A stretch of 64,000 nt of DNA. It comes from Chrysomallon squamiferum. Taxonomy: Eukaryota; Mollusca; Gastropoda; Neomphalida; Peltospiridae. Below, in pieces: positions 52,846 to 64,000 of the stretch. The stretch covers positions 12,620,288 to 12,684,287 of the forward strand of contig CM022673.1 of the NCBI GenBank assembly GCA_012295275.1, written 5' to 3'. A model generated the notes under the pieces. That model saw only the letters and a program-made list of their open reading frames with translations. It searched no databases and was not told the DNA's origin. A program made the position numbers and the translations under genes. Position 1 is the first letter of the stretch. Every line of letters begins with the position of its first letter.

Positions 52846-55800
52846 TTAAGATAACAGTAATAAAAACAACATCGATAATAACAATAATAAAAAACAAAAA
52901 ATAATAATAACAATAATGGTAACAATTACAAACAGATGATCATGACAATAATAATTAAAACAAGAAATGTAATAACAGTAATCAAAATAATAATAACACT
53001 AACAATAACAATAATAATAATAATAACAATAACAATAATGGTCACAATAAAGATGATGACGACACTGATGATTAAAACAACTAAGTAGTAGTAATAATAA
53101 TAACAAAATCAAAAATATAATAACAATAATAAAAATAATAATAATAATAATAATAGTAACAATAACAATAATATTAACAATAACAATAATATTAACAACA
53201 AAAACAGGAACAGTAATAATAAAAATTGTTATTATATACTTGTACATCTGCAGCGATCCGGAAACGTAGGCTTGCCAGTGTGCACAGTAAAATATGAACA
53301 ACTGAAAGCAAACCAAACACATAAACAAATCTGGTTCATTCCCCAGCTTGAACGAAATCCCAATTCCAAGAGCTATTAAACCTAAAAGAAAAACAAATAT
53401 CTCATAAATATGTTGTGTTAGAGGTGTGTTAATTATGAGTAATGTCGTTAAGAATGATAACAGCAAATGTTTTTATTTTATACTCAGTTTTACTGATGAT
53501 GATAATAATAATAATAATAATGATGATTGAGATGATGATTATATTAATGATAAAATGATAATGATAATAAAGATAATCATATTAATGATAATATATTATA
53601 TATTGTAATAATAAATATAACAATGATGATGATGAAGATTATATTAATGATAAAAATAAATGATAATATGATAAAGATAATAATAATGATAATAATAATG
53701 ATAACAATAAACATAATGATAATCATATTAATGATGATGAGAATATAATAATAATTATACACTGTAATAATAATTAGCTGTATGAAAATAATCAGAAAAT
53801 GATGACTATTGCTAACAACAACAACAACAACATGAACAACAACAGCAGTACACTAAGCTTACCATTGGTTACTGCATCACATCCATGATCTAAAACTTCC
53901 CCCAGGGGTGTGTTCGAGTTCGTACGTCGAGCCTGCTTCCCGTCAATGCTGTCCAGCGACTGGTAGATAAATATAGAAACTCCGCAAACGATGTACGCCC
54001 AGCCAGGAACCTACCAGAATAACAAAGCAAAATTCTTGAAGGGGTCAAAGAAACAGTAGTAAAATATGGCAGGATTTTTACTGAATTTTTAACACATCAT
54101 GTCAATGTTGGGTAAACTTGATACGATACGGTATCAGAGTGAAGACGTATGCTGAATGTTAAAATAAGGGATTCTAGGTTGTACAGCAGGCACGTCAAAC
54201 ATCAGGCCCGCGGCCCGCATGCGGCCCTTTACAAGCAGTATTGCGGCCGATCGTCCGTACAAAAATTAGAACAGCGCGAGCACGTTTTATCTTCGTAAAT
54301 TTTTTTTTTTTTAAATCGTTTCAATTTTTTGGTACTTTTGCCAACTACTTTCTTTTGACTTCCGGCTAATCACGTGCAGGTCATTAACAGTTGTAAAAAG
54401 AAAACTTTCGTTTCTAATTTTTTAAATTTAAATTTTTATTTTTTGTATTTTTTTCAAACTACTTCATTACTTTGTATTCATGAATGCTGCTAAACTGCCA
54501 AAACATCTGTACGCAAATCTTTATTATAGATTAAGCACTGTGCAGATGCAATAAATGTAAACTGTTTATAATACACTTCTTGTTTCTTAGTTTTGTTAGT
54601 ACAGCCCCAAACATACTCAAATTTTGTTATGCGGCACCAGATAAAACTTGAATTTGACACCCCTTTTGTATAGCATACAACAGCAGACAGAAATATCGTG
54701 ACTGGAATTAAAACGAGCAACATTCTGAGTTCTGGCTAATAATAATTTATTATATACTATTAACACTGTCAATGTTTTTGGTTGTAGAATGTTTTGTATA
54801 CTTTAAGACTTAAAGTTTAAGTGGATGTGCTTCTCTATATATGCCAATTATGGCGGTAACTACACTGAGGCAAATGAGGCAAATAGACGGTTTTTAAATT
54901 AAACGTAACTTTCTTCTTCTTCAAATTTAACAATCCATCGAGATTGAGGCCGATATGCAGTAAAACACTTGAATACTTTCTACACAGTTATCTGACATCA
55001 TTCGTGACAGCTTCATTTTTTTAAATATTCGTAAGATCAGGTTTAATGGAATTTTGCTAGCTTAATTTTACCTAACTTTAGCAGCGTCCTTTTCTTCAGA
55101 GAAATACACATTTCCTTCGGTGATTTGCCTGTATACCATAGCATAGCCCAAGTATGCTCTGGCGGAGAACACACATACACACACGAAAATACGCACTCAC
55201 CCAACACTACACATATAAACAAACAATTGCAGAATGTGTATTATCATTATTATTGTTGTTGTTATTTTTATTATTATTATTGTTTCTGCTGCATTTCTTG
55301 TTATTAATAATAACAGAAACGCAACCAAGACACTTCGCCAGTCCCGTCCCCAGCTTCTGCATCCGCCAGTGATATTACACAATCTTCCACGAAATAAAAA
55401 TTCATGCCTGTAGTGTTGAATTCATTTATTCGTCTACATTCAGCTGTTTCAGTTAAGGTTAAGCATTCAGCGTCTGAAGGATAATTTTTTTTTTTTTTTT
55501 TTTTTTTAAATATTATTGAATTAAAATTTTACAAATAACAGAGATCGATAAGTGATAGTAACAGCTGGTAGTTGTAAAACAGAACGGACTGGTTTCACAA
55601 AGCAACGTCGTCCTATAATTAATCCATGTATTTGCCATACTTATCTAGAGGCATGTGCGGTTAGAAGACAAATACAGAAACTAGACTTTCATATGTAGGA
55701 GAAAATAAGACACAGCGAAATATTTAAAGATTAGTACTTCGAGAAGAAAATAAATATTCTAAATATATTTTGTTTACTTCCAGCATATTGTTTCGTAGGT

Positions 55801-56621
55801 TTCGATGAATAATTTTAATTAATAGCAAAGTATGCCTGACTTGGGTAACAAAATATTATCGCTCCGCCATTTCACTTTGACATCATTTTGATTTATGAAT
55901 AAGAATAAATGAATATATCGATTGAAGTATGAATATGTATTACAAAGGACAAAATTACACGAGGTAACATTTAACGGAAGCACATCGATAACAATTTTTT
56001 TTTTTTTTTTTTTTCCAGATATGAATACAAACACATTTATGAATTTAGAATTACTGTGCACCTTAGGCGGTATGAAAAAAACCTACTGCACAATATGTGT
56101 GCAATACCTAATATTTTTTATCCTTTTAAAATCTCTGGCACTTCATGTCACGAATGAATTTAGTTCTCCATTCAGATGTTTTGTAGCAGTACAGCTTCGA
56201 CCTCATACTTTATCATTAGCTATCACTGGTCGCCGGTAACAAATTAAACAACAATATGAAAGTGTATAAAAACATTCGTCCGTGACAAAGTCTTGGATGC
56301 CACAATTAAATGTCACGATCACGTATACTTGCAAACTTGCTGTCTTTTTCAAATAATACATAATTAGATATTAAGGTCTTAAGTGTGGGTACTAACCTCG
56401 TGTCTCGCATCAGGACTGTATGACGTCAGAATAGATGTTGAGATAACGATGACTGACAGACCGGCCAGTGTAATGGCGTTTGGCGACCACCAGAGAGGCA
56501 CATATTTTAACAACCAGTTCCAGTATACCTGCAGCATCGGCTCCAACAACGTCAACCCTTGGACGGAATACTTGTGTTCCGCAAGTCGTTGTAGCTGCCG
56601 TTCGTTCAATAAAGTGCTCAT
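49195..56621 (-). CDS. CEPT1-like: Choline/ethanolamine phosphotransferase, CEPT1/CHPT1 family, paralogue B (8 coding exons, 390 aa)
   Basis: Second membrane-bound Kennedy-pathway transferase, on the opposite strand and convergent with paralogue A. Coding exons, 5' to 3' on the minus strand: 56621-56397, 54010-53863, 53381-53240, 52116-52032, 51461-51327, 50926-50768, 50273-50148, 49347-49195. All junctions are GT-AG and the frame is open throughout (1173 nt). Exons 1-7 match paralogue A in length and phase. The catalytic signature is complete (D98, G99, A102, R103, G112, D116, H117, D120), and [36 protein letters not shown] and LTKSEMNLL are visible. Exons 3, 4 and 8 have diverged most from A. 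The C-terminus lacks a KxKxx tail. The start ATG has A at -3. Intact reading frame and splice sites argue for a functional gene. Substrate preference cannot be told from sequence. Confidence 0.94.
49536..50080 (-). repeat. 68-bp minisatellite in intron 7 of paralogue B
   Basis: Copies begin at 49740, 49808, 49876, 49944 and 50012, exactly 68 bp apart. Plus-strand landmarks are GGCAGGAGGCAAGGAATAAA, GGAATGCTTTCCTATAG and AAGGATATGGAATGCTC. More degenerate, shorter versions extend left to about 49536. Confidence 0.93.
50148..50273 (-). CDS. CEPT1-like: Paralogue B coding exon 7
   Basis: 42 codons; acceptor TTTCAG, donor [18 protein letters not shown] and [11 protein letters not shown] align with paralogue A exon 7. 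Confidence 0.93.
50768..50926 (-). CDS. CEPT1-like: Paralogue B coding exon 6
   Basis: 53 codons; acceptor TTTTAG, donor [16 protein letters not shown] and QEKHACLYF match [10 protein letters not shown] and YEKHPCLYI of paralogue A. Confidence 0.92.
50948..51090. repeat. AAT-type triplet array in intron 5 of paralogue B
   Basis: Plus-strand AAT/TAA triplets with AAC variants, that is TTA/TAT in the gene's own sense. The array lies about 25 nt upstream of the exon 6 acceptor, the same relative place as the TAT array of paralogue A. Confidence 0.9.
51327..51461 (-). CDS. CEPT1-like: Paralogue B coding exon 5
   Basis: 45 codons; acceptor TTTCAG, donor GTATGT. Ends in [14 protein letters not shown], colinear with [14 protein letters not shown] in paralogue A. 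Confidence 0.92.
52032..52116 (-). CDS. CEPT1-like: Paralogue B coding exon 4
   Basis: 85 nt; acceptor CTTTCAG, donor GTAAGC. Length and phase match paralogue A, but the residues ([15 protein letters not shown] and onward) are much diverged from its IDVTEGQLC region. Confidence 0.88.
52117..53239 (-). repeat. Intron 3 of paralogue B, almost wholly AAT/AAC/GAT triplet repeats
   Basis: About 1.1 kb of degenerate trinucleotide repeat; the purest part is AAT at 52250-52333. Little unique intronic sequence remains. Confidence 0.9.
53240..53381 (-). CDS. CEPT1-like: Paralogue B coding exon 3
   Basis: 142 nt; acceptor CTTTTAG, donor GTATAT (weaker than the GTAAGT of paralogue A). Contains the conserved [14 protein letters not shown]. 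Confidence 0.92.
53382..53862 (-). repeat. Intron 2 of paralogue B with GAT/AAT triplet arrays
   Basis: GATGAT, AATAAT and AACAAC stretches fill most of 53495-53845. Confidence 0.85.
53863..54010 (-). CDS. CEPT1-like: Paralogue B coding exon 2 (catalytic motif)
   Basis: 148 nt ending in phase 1; acceptor CTGGTAG, donor GTAAGC. Holds [16 protein letters not shown] and [11 protein letters not shown], the full four-Asp signature. Confidence 0.95.
54011..56396 (-). other. Intron 1 of paralogue B (2.4 kb)
   Basis: Contains a hAT-type element (54187-54665), short TTA triplets near 55240-55285, poly-T at 55488-55507 and 55997-56014, and otherwise unique AT-rich sequence. No further exon recognised. 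Confidence 0.8.
54187..54665. mobile_element. hAT-type non-autonomous DNA transposon, 479 bp
   Basis: The left end CAGGCACGTCAAACATCAGG, followed by CCCGCGGCCCGCATGCGGCC, and the right end TTGAATTTGACACCCCTT are decayed forms of CAGGGGTGTCAAA-type hAT termini. Flanking 8-mers TTGTACAG (54179-54186) and TTGTATAG (54666-54673) match at 7 of 8 positions, as expected for an aged hAT target duplication. The GC-rich left end contrasts with the AT-rich intron. No intact transposase. Inserted in intron 1 of paralogue B. Confidence 0.8.
56397..56621 (-). CDS. CEPT1-like: Paralogue B coding exon 1
   Basis: 75 codons, donor GTTAGT. Contains [20 protein letters not shown] and [12 protein letters not shown], colinear with paralogue A. 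Confidence 0.94.
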
Positions 56622-57198
56622 TTTCTTTTCTTTTCTTAAATCCGTATTTTACTGAAACGAGATGGTACTGATTATATGTAATTAATAACAACGTACAGAA
56701 TTCAAACAATAACGTTGAAAAGTCAACACAACTTGCACAGTGTGAAAGAATTCGAACGCAATGTAGTTTTTCACCGAGTATTTGCAGCAGTTAGTGAAAG
56801 CTGGCGTAATCTGTAATAGTCGATACCATTTTACTTGCAGTGAGCGGAACTAGTTGTGTCAAGGGTACTTCCGCTGATTTAATGTCCAATTATTTAATAA
56901 TTAAAATCACTTCATCGACAATGCTGGCTGTTGCTTACCTCCTGTTATTATGAAATCTTGAATTCGCCCTTGTTTGTGTCATCCGAATGACAAGTTTGAC
57001 GTTTATCAATTCAGTTCACGTGATTAAAACAGGCCCGTTACAGAATTTTGTTTAAGTGGGAATAAATATGCAAACGTTTTTTTATTTATTTATTTTTATG
57101 TGTTTATGTTTATTTTTATGTTTAATATTTATTTATTTATTTGTGAGTAAATTAATGTCGATATGTGTATCATAAAAGTTGATTTCGTTGTTTTTTCG

Positions 57199-57200
<2 letters not shown>

Positions 57201-57248
<48 letters not shown>

Positions 57249-57313
57249 TTTGATGTGCACAAAATGAAAGAGAGAGAGTCCATAATAGTTCTTTTTTTTT
57301 TTTTTTTTTTTTT
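57201..57313 (+). repeat. (GT)n microsatellite and poly-T
   Basis: About 22 GT units (57201-57245), then a T-run at 57290-57313. Confidence 0.93.
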
Positions 57314-58816
57314 GGTTTTTTTTTTGGGGGGTTATACTTGGAATATAAAACTTAATACAAAATTGGAAAATGAAATATTCAGGCAATAAAAAAGCAAATA
57401 CTTTTATGACTGTTTAATAGTAAAACAGTTATATATTTAATTAAGTTGATTAAAAGGATGGTTTAATGTTTCTTTTTACTGTAAGTTACACAACTATTAT
57501 CATTATATTTTATGTAGCAATGCTAACGCCCATTAGGGGCGCTTGCCACATTTCTCAGCAATGGCAAATGCACAACGTCAAAATTATACCCTAATTTACT
57601 ATATGTTGAAAACTAGAATGAGATCAAATATCAGTTTGTTTTGTTACCGGAATTTCTAATAACTGAAAATCTGAAAATAAAGCGAAAGAGGGAAATAGAA
57701 AAAAATGACAATTGAATGTTGGGGAAAAAATCATAAAAAATGGAAAACAGATTATTCATTTGGAACATTTATATCGGTCTTCTTTCACATTCTGCCTTGT
57801 GTTTGAAAAATAACCCCCGTAGTTATTGTTTAACAGCCATTTGAAGTGAAGCGGTGGTATCCGATCCATAAAAAATAACCCCTCATGAATGACAACTCTA
57901 TATGATCAGCTGCAGAATTAAATGTCAAAATAACAGAAAAATTACGTTTTCAGAACGACAATTCTTACTCAGGAATGATCTCACGTTTATATACCAATTG
58001 AAATAAGCTGAAAACAATATTTAATTCAGTAAGTCTGTCTCTAAGAAGGTCTTTGTAATGAGAACACTTTACTGAATAGATCACGCAAATCAGATAAAGG
58101 TTTTCTGACTTAAGGTTGACTTTAAAAAAAAAAAAAAAAAATAATAGGTGTGTGGATTTTTGACAAGTTTGAAATACGATATATTTGCCAATTTTTTTGG
58201 TATCTCCAAATTTTTGGTGTTTTTTAATCTGGGACTAAATGACTTTCGATTCATAAAAAACACATCTTTATTTGACAATAAAAATAATTTTTAAAAAAAT
58301 TAAAAATTAATTAAAAATGTGTTAGCATTGATATTTTACGGCTGCATATTTTAAGGGTATCTGAAATCTGACACATTCTAAAGGATCCGAAAATTCAGGA
58401 ATTAATTCTGTTCAAACGGATTGGTTTAAATAATTATTTTACACATATCAGTTAATAAACATAACAACTGAAAAAACAAAAGCAATCTAAACTTACTATT
58501 TAATGTGCAGTTTAATAAAAGAGCTTCACCTTAAAAGCGAGTGTTTACTTAAGAACGGAAGTGCAACGTCAGATGCCCATCTTCTGCAAAATGACGTAGC
58601 TATCTGCACAAGCACTGCCATAATATTGCTTAATTAGAGAAGAATTTAATTCGATTAGTTTTATACATCATTTGTAATTTCTGACATAACATTATTGATG
58701 ATTCTCTTTTATAATACCCCGACCTTCCCATGGTTTATATTACTATTTGATGAGCTTACTTTGGGTGGTAAGATTTTAAAAATAATAAATAATTTAACGT
58801 AATAAAAATTGGTAAC

Positions 58817-58818
<2 letters not shown>

Positions 58819-58866
<48 letters not shown>
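58819..58866 (+). repeat. (TTA)n microsatellite
   Basis: Pure ATT/TTA triplets, about 16 units. Confidence 0.93.
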
Positions 58867-58867
<1 letters not shown>

Positions 58868-61800
58868 GAATTACACATATATTTATAAATCGATGAGTTT
58901 CAGCAGTGATTGTATTTAATGATATGTTGTGAAAAAGTTTCTTACAGAATTTGTTACAAAGGTTCCTTTGATTTATGTTTGTCAGAAACATAACCCTTCG
59001 CCAAGGTTTACATATTGCTCATCTTGGAACGACACACAGTTTAAAAAGGGAAATCTATAAATAAACTGTAGCCTAACATTATTTTGTTAAAAATTCAAAA
59101 AATGCATAAAGCAGCATGTTGTTTTAAGGTATTTTCGCCGTAGGCATATCAAAATCAGCTTTTAAAATACTACAAATAACATGCGAATGCATATTTATGT
59201 CACAAATGTAATATGTATGTTTTATCACTGTCCGAAATTACTGCAACCATAAACAGATGCCCAGAAGATCCAAATACAACAATTAAAGAAATGAGCACAG
59301 ATGTTTCAGCTATGAAACTTACATGAGATACGGCTACAGAGTGAACATTTTCCGTGATAACCCTATTATGCCTATTAACGTTAGATGAATGCAATGAAAA
59401 AAATTCCAACATTTATCTTCCCCTTATTTATAAGATTGTTTTAAAAAACGGATAGAAAGAAATGAATTAGGATTACGAATTATTCACTGTATCTGTATAT
59501 TGACTGTTATTATACTTCATCGACACACACAAACAAAATAATCATGAAATCTTACATCTTCGATTTTGTATTTTCTTACTCGACGTTCATTTGTGTGCCC
59601 GTTTCGTGAAAGGGTCTAAAACACCGACAGCCAAACCGTTGATTCATGTAAAACGAAAATAAGTATTAACATTGCTTTACTTATTTCTTTCTTTTCTTTA
59701 ATAAATATAGTGAATTTATAATGATGCAGTAATAAATTAAAACAGTTTACATTTTAGAGGAATATCTTAAAATCGTTACAGGTCATAGCAGTTAGTGGTC
59801 AATGTTTTACCTCCTATCAAGTTAAGTAAATCTATCCCGCCATTATGTAACCAACCGGTACGAAGTCGTTAAAAAATAGATCTACAATAAAGCTAAATCA
59901 GTAAAATCTACGCATTAAAAAACTGAAATAGCATGTTTTACCTTTTCACTTATAAGAAAGATTAACAGCATGTGTGTGTCGAGTCTATTTAGCAAAACGT
60001 CATATGTTACAAACCTTACTTCTGCCCGGCGCTTTCGCAAGCGTAGTCACAGCAGCCAAATAAAAAGAAAGCCGGTGTTGTCGATTTTTTGTTTTCACTT
60101 TTTTAATAATAATAAAATTATTTCTGACTAAAGGTCTGTATTACTTTTTCTTCAAAGAGCAACTGATAATTATTGAAATATAGATCTACATTATAAAGAA
60201 TCTGGGAAAGCTTCTGTTTTTGTTTATTTTGTTTGATTTTACTCTGCAGATTTACATGATAACATTTTAAAAATAAAATGCCTGTTGAAAAATAAATTGA
60301 ATCCTTTTAAAGACATTGTACTCATATACTGAGGATTTCTAGAAGGTAATTACAATATGGATGGATCACATAATATGATTTATTAATTATAATTATGTTT
60401 ATAAAGCAAGCAATAACATTTTAAAAAGACATCCCAATATTACAGTTTAATTTTCATTTCCATGAGAACAGTTCCATTCTTAGGAGAGCAACAGTACTAA
60501 ATCCAAATCAAAAGGATTATTTTGAGCTTGCAGTAAATATGCCAAATACACAAATCTAAAGTCTAAACAATGCTAGTGCATCACATCTTAATGGAAAATC
60601 AGCCATCACTGAAAATATTTACTAATAAATGATTGAATTGATTTTAATCATTTAATTTGTTGGATGTTGAAAAGAAAAATTTACAGACTTAATTTTGACT
60701 GTTTTCTGCAATAAAATGTATTTGTTCCATCATTTATGTTTTACTGGATGCTGAAATCATCTTGATTGTATTAAATATGTGAATATTGCAGCACATACTG
60801 ATTCTTAGGAAATTAATAAAAATGATATGTACACATAAGGAATAAATTGTTTGGTCAGCTATGAAATAATTTTCCTTTCTTGTCTGTTTCTTTTACTTTT
60901 CTTTATTTGTGTTTTATTATTACTTTTTTTTTTTTACTTTCATTATATAATTATATTTACATGTATGACATTGTTTAAGAATATCTTCTGAAATAATTAT
61001 GGAAAAGGAATTTAAAACTTTTATATATATATAAAGTATGTTCTTTAACATCTTTTTTATTAAAAAAAAAAAAATGAAAGCAGCTAGTTGTTATTAAAAC
61101 TTATTTTCAAAACAAAATTTAATTGGGTAAACTGATATTTACCTTAATAAAATAAAATGCAGGTTTGAGTACATGTAATTCTGAAACTACATTTTATCAG
61201 ATGAAATGTATTTCAATACTGCTTGATAATGAAAAGGACAAGTTGAGCATAAACAATTTTTTTGAGAACATGTAAATGACTGCTGATGTTTTTACTTCAG
61301 TATTTTTACTGTTCAAATTTTTTTAAACATTGTCTGTTAAGGATCTTGCATTGAAATATTTACTTCATGACAACTGAAATTATATCAAGCTATTTCAAAA
61401 TTTATTTAATAATTCAAGCATTATTTCCGTTTAAGATAATTCATGAATAGTTGGCATCCACAGAATAAAGAACATTTAGAGAATTAGAAACAAAAATAAA
61501 ATATGAAACAGTTTATTTGCTCAAGAAGCAATTAAGCTTTTAACAAATACAAATTAAGCTCGATCGTATTTTAAAATTAGTGTACATTTTTGCGTATCCT
61601 TCATAAAAAGGTTAACTGCACTGACTACCAATACTGCAGTAATACAATGACTTGCAGAAAAAGATAAACATTGTAACATGAATTCTATATAGATAAAACT
61701 AATAAAAATTAAAAAATACGTTTAAAACCAACAAATTATTGTGCATCATTATATTTTATAATAATATTAAACATTGAATAATAAAAATGTAAATTGAAAT

Positions 61801-62769
61801 AATGCAATTTTTTATTTTTATTTTTAAATACTGGTTAAATTCTAATTAATTATCACAGTGATTATTATCTACACATTCACAATCTATAATCAGAAAAAAC
61901 AAAAATAATTATTCACATCTCCTAATTTAATTTTTGCTCGCTGTTTCAGAGTCAACATTTTCAGTCAGCACAAAATTACAAATTAAATGAATTTAAATAT
62001 GTTTCCTTAGAATAAGAATTCAACCAAAAGAAAAAGGTTAACATCAGTGGATATAATATTTTAAATTTGGAGTACAATATATTTTTTGTATTTGTGTATA
62101 TGCAGGGATATTCCTAATCATAGAGTTAAATTATCTCAGATCCCTTTACACATTCACAATTCATTCATAGAAAAACATTTTGAACAGAATCATCACATCC
62201 AAATGATGTTGGAATCATAATTTGTGTTTTTTTAGACAGATTTGTGTGAGACAGTTTCATTTGTGCAGAAGGAATGTAAATCAAATAAACAACCAAATAT
62301 ATGGACTAAAATGTAGTATTCCAGAGAGTATAGATGAGATATATATTTCTACTCGGAATGTATAAATATCTATAAATAAAAGATTAATGTAGATTCATAC
62401 ACATAAAAAGTATTCATATAATAGAAAATTATTCATGAAAATAATCTTTCAAACTACAAACTACTTATATAAGGATTTCATATTTAATTATATGCATGGA
62501 AGAAGAAATCGCTGGGCATAATTTGTTACATGTAAGGCTAGATTTGTTTCATTTGTTGTTTTATGGTTCAATGCAAAAAAAAGTAATAAAAGGCCTTATA
62601 TTTATAAAAATACTACTGAATAGTTAGAGGTCAAAGTGTTTGAGAAAACTAACAAGAAATCAAGCAATAAACCTAAATATATATGTATAAATTTTATGGA
62701 TGGGAATATTCCAAAGCTGGTTCAGAATTTGAGAAAATGTTTATACAAAATCAGCACCTCCAAGCATGT

Positions 62770-62817
62770 TTAAGTTAGCTTTGCAACTTCATCCATGTAG
62801 GCTCCAAGTACTTTTAT
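62770..62817 (-). CDS. CNDP2: CNDP2-like, last coding exon
   Basis: 15 codons plus TAA; acceptor CTTTCAG. Encodes [15 protein letters not shown], matching the C-terminal helix of CNDP2 (human KMLAAYLYEVSQL). Confidence 0.9.
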   Translation of the reverse strand: MKVLGAYMDEVAKLT

Positions 62818-63568
62818 CTGAAAGACAAAATTTTTAAATTATTTAAAATATATATATATGTCCATAAAAAAGAAAAATGAATGCTAATAACTGAATTAAC
62901 AAAAACAAAAAATATAACTGGTTTATTAACTATTCATCTGTTTTTCCTACCACTGTATATTTTTCTTTCTTTTTTATTAGAGCATATTTTTAATGATAAC
63001 AATAAACCAGATCCGAAAAGCTTTCTTTTGGAAGTATTTAAAACATACCCCATTGATATAATTTGTTCTGTCAATTTTCTCATTCTGCGAATGGGCACCA
63101 TCGTCACAAGCACCAATGGGAAGCAACATAACATTCTTGCCTGTTGCTTCTTGGAATGTCAAGGTCACTGGAATACTACCACCCTCTCTTGTCATATCTG
63201 GCTCCACTCCAAACACTAGTGACATTAAAAATAATAATAATAAAATTAAAAACCTCCTGAAGTAAAATTATCGTAACACTATATTAAAGACAAACATCTG
63301 ATGGTCAAAACCAAAATTTATAACAGAATTTGAATGTAAAAATAATTTTGACTGTATTCAATAAATCAACCATTTTAAAATACTCCCATCTAATTGAAAT
63401 TCAAGCCTCTCTGTTAATTACCTACAATATCCAGGATATTGAGTTATATTCCAAAATAAACATTCAGTTATTCTAACATTACCTTTTTTCACGGCCTTTC
63501 TTCCAGCCATGTAATGTGAATGGTTAGGATCAGTTAACCAGTAATTTCCACCATGAAACATCGATATT
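62770..63568 (-). CDS. CNDP2: Cytosolic non-specific dipeptidase (CNDP2-like), last three coding exons, 5' part outside the window
   Basis: M20-family di-metal dipeptidase that hydrolyses dipeptides such as Cys-Gly in the cytosol. Exons, 5' to 3' on the minus strand: 63568-63483 (86 nt, phase 2 in, phase 1 out), 63215-63049 (167 nt), 62817-62770 (16 codons with TAA). Joined, they give about 100 residues of C-terminus: [73 protein letters not shown], then [15 protein letters not shown]. [20 protein letters not shown] and [10 protein letters not shown] are nearly invariant in animal CNDP2; the His of GAHSQ corresponds to a metal ligand in the family. All junctions are GT-AG and no breaks are seen. 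The remaining exons must lie beyond 64000. Confidence 0.93.
63049..63215 (-). CDS. CNDP2: CNDP2-like, penultimate coding exon
   Basis: Completes a Val codon and adds 55 codons, ending INGG/GTATGT at the donor. Holds the [11 protein letters not shown] substrate-side strand and the [10 protein letters not shown] metal-site loop. Confidence 0.95.
63483..63568 (-). CDS. CNDP2: CNDP2-like, antepenultimate coding exon
   Basis: 28 full codons between split codons; acceptor AATATGTAG after a T-run, donor GTAATG. Encodes [20 protein letters not shown] and AGRKAVKK. Confidence 0.88.
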
Positions 63569-64000
63569 CTACATATTAAAAAAAATTCGAAAAAAACTGA
63601 TTTAAAAACTGATAATTATGATAAAAAAAGTATTAAAACTTCTTTTTTTACTTTTTTTTTAGATGATAAAAAAACACTATTCTATGATTGTAATCAGTAT
63701 TTTGTTATTATTTTACTTAAAATTTAAAATTTGTTATTACCAGAATAGATAAGAATCTCAAAAACTGACCAGCATCATTCATATTGTCATCATATGTACA
63801 GTTATGTAACTTGACCTCTGATTGGTTTTTGGGGCATTTCAACCAATGGCTAAGACTGATATATTTGATAGTTATCTGCCATGTTAACCCTAATTTGTTA
63901 AATAGTTAAACTATTGATTTAATTATTAATATTAATGTTAATGTTAATGTTAATGTTAACAGGTTTTTTTTTCTTTCTTTCTTTTTTTTTTTTAAATTTG
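63569..64000. other. Intron of the CNDP2-like gene up to the window edge
   Basis: AT-rich, no exon recognised. Contains a hexamer array (TTAATG)n at about 63926-63957 and poly-T at the edge. Confidence 0.7.

Larger units (their letters stand above)
56622..62769. other. Intergenic: 5' flank of paralogue B and 3' flank of the dipeptidase gene
   Basis: No supportable gene. Immediately right of paralogue B lies its promoter region, without a clear TATA box. Then (GT)n at 57201-57245, poly-T at 57290-57313 and (TTA)n at 58819-58866. From about 60100 the sequence is AT-rich with few long arrays and probably includes the dipeptidase 3' UTR near its right end. Confidence 0.65.

Noticed and set aside
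52506-53466. Two minus-strand open frames rich in Ile, Leu and Tyr
   Set aside because: They are triplet-repeat translations inside introns 2-3 of paralogue B; only the 53240-53381 part is coding, as exon 3.
53863-54010. Possibility that paralogue B is a pseudogene
   Set aside because: All eight exons are open, every junction is GT-AG, and the catalytic signature is complete.
57524-57545. CCATTAGGGGCGCT, close to a CTCF core site
   Set aside because: One base shorter than the consensus core and a single occurrence; not enough to call an insulator.

Overview
The window is animal nuclear DNA: long introns, canonical GT-AG junctions, strongly AT-rich sequence, very low gene density, and microsatellites, homopolymers and transposon relics every few hundred bases. 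Protein similarity points to a bilaterian. Several copies of a GGGAGATAA-type motif that I associate with molluscan DNA, together with the microsatellite load, make a mollusc the best guess. That assignment is inference.

Three protein-coding genes can be supported. (1) Plus strand, 24959-35350: a complete eight-exon gene for a choline/ethanolamine phosphotransferase of the CEPT1/CHPT1 family (394 aa). (2) Minus strand, 56621-49195: a second complete eight-exon gene of the same family (390 aa). The two are tail-to-tail paralogues. Their first seven coding exons have identical lengths (225, 148, 142, 85, 135, 159, 126 nt) and identical intron phases, although the proteins differ at about half of the exon 1 residues (40 of 75 identical). 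Both keep the full CDP-alcohol phosphotransferase motif. (3) Minus strand, 63568-62770: the last three coding exons of a cytosolic non-specific dipeptidase (CNDP2-like, M20 family); its 5' part lies beyond the right edge.

Layout. 1-24.8 kb has no gene I can support: it holds microsatellites, a hAT relic with a decayed BED-like finger (about 11.7-12.3 kb), a pogo-like terminal hairpin (1.67 kb), tRNA-like SINE heads, a near-perfect AT palindrome (6.75-6.82 kb) and scattered GC-richer unique islands. 24.8-35.4 kb is the first transferase gene. 35.4-49.2 kb is the shared 3' intergenic space, with a 320-bp hAT-type MITE bounded by a perfect 8-bp target duplication, a 122-bp element with perfect 9-bp inverted ends, and a 332-bp pogo-like MITE. 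49.2-56.6 kb is the second transferase gene; its introns hold a 68-bp minisatellite, long AAT-type triplet arrays and a 479-bp hAT-type element. 56.6-62.8 kb is intergenic, followed by the dipeptidase 3' end.

The two transferases would catalyse the last step of the Kennedy pathway (CDP-choline or CDP-ethanolamine plus diacylglycerol gives PC or PE) in ER/Golgi membranes. The main biological point is an old inverted duplication with conserved gene architecture, diverged C-termini, and a KxKxx-type ER-retrieval tail on only one copy. The dipeptidase is a neighbour with no evident functional link.
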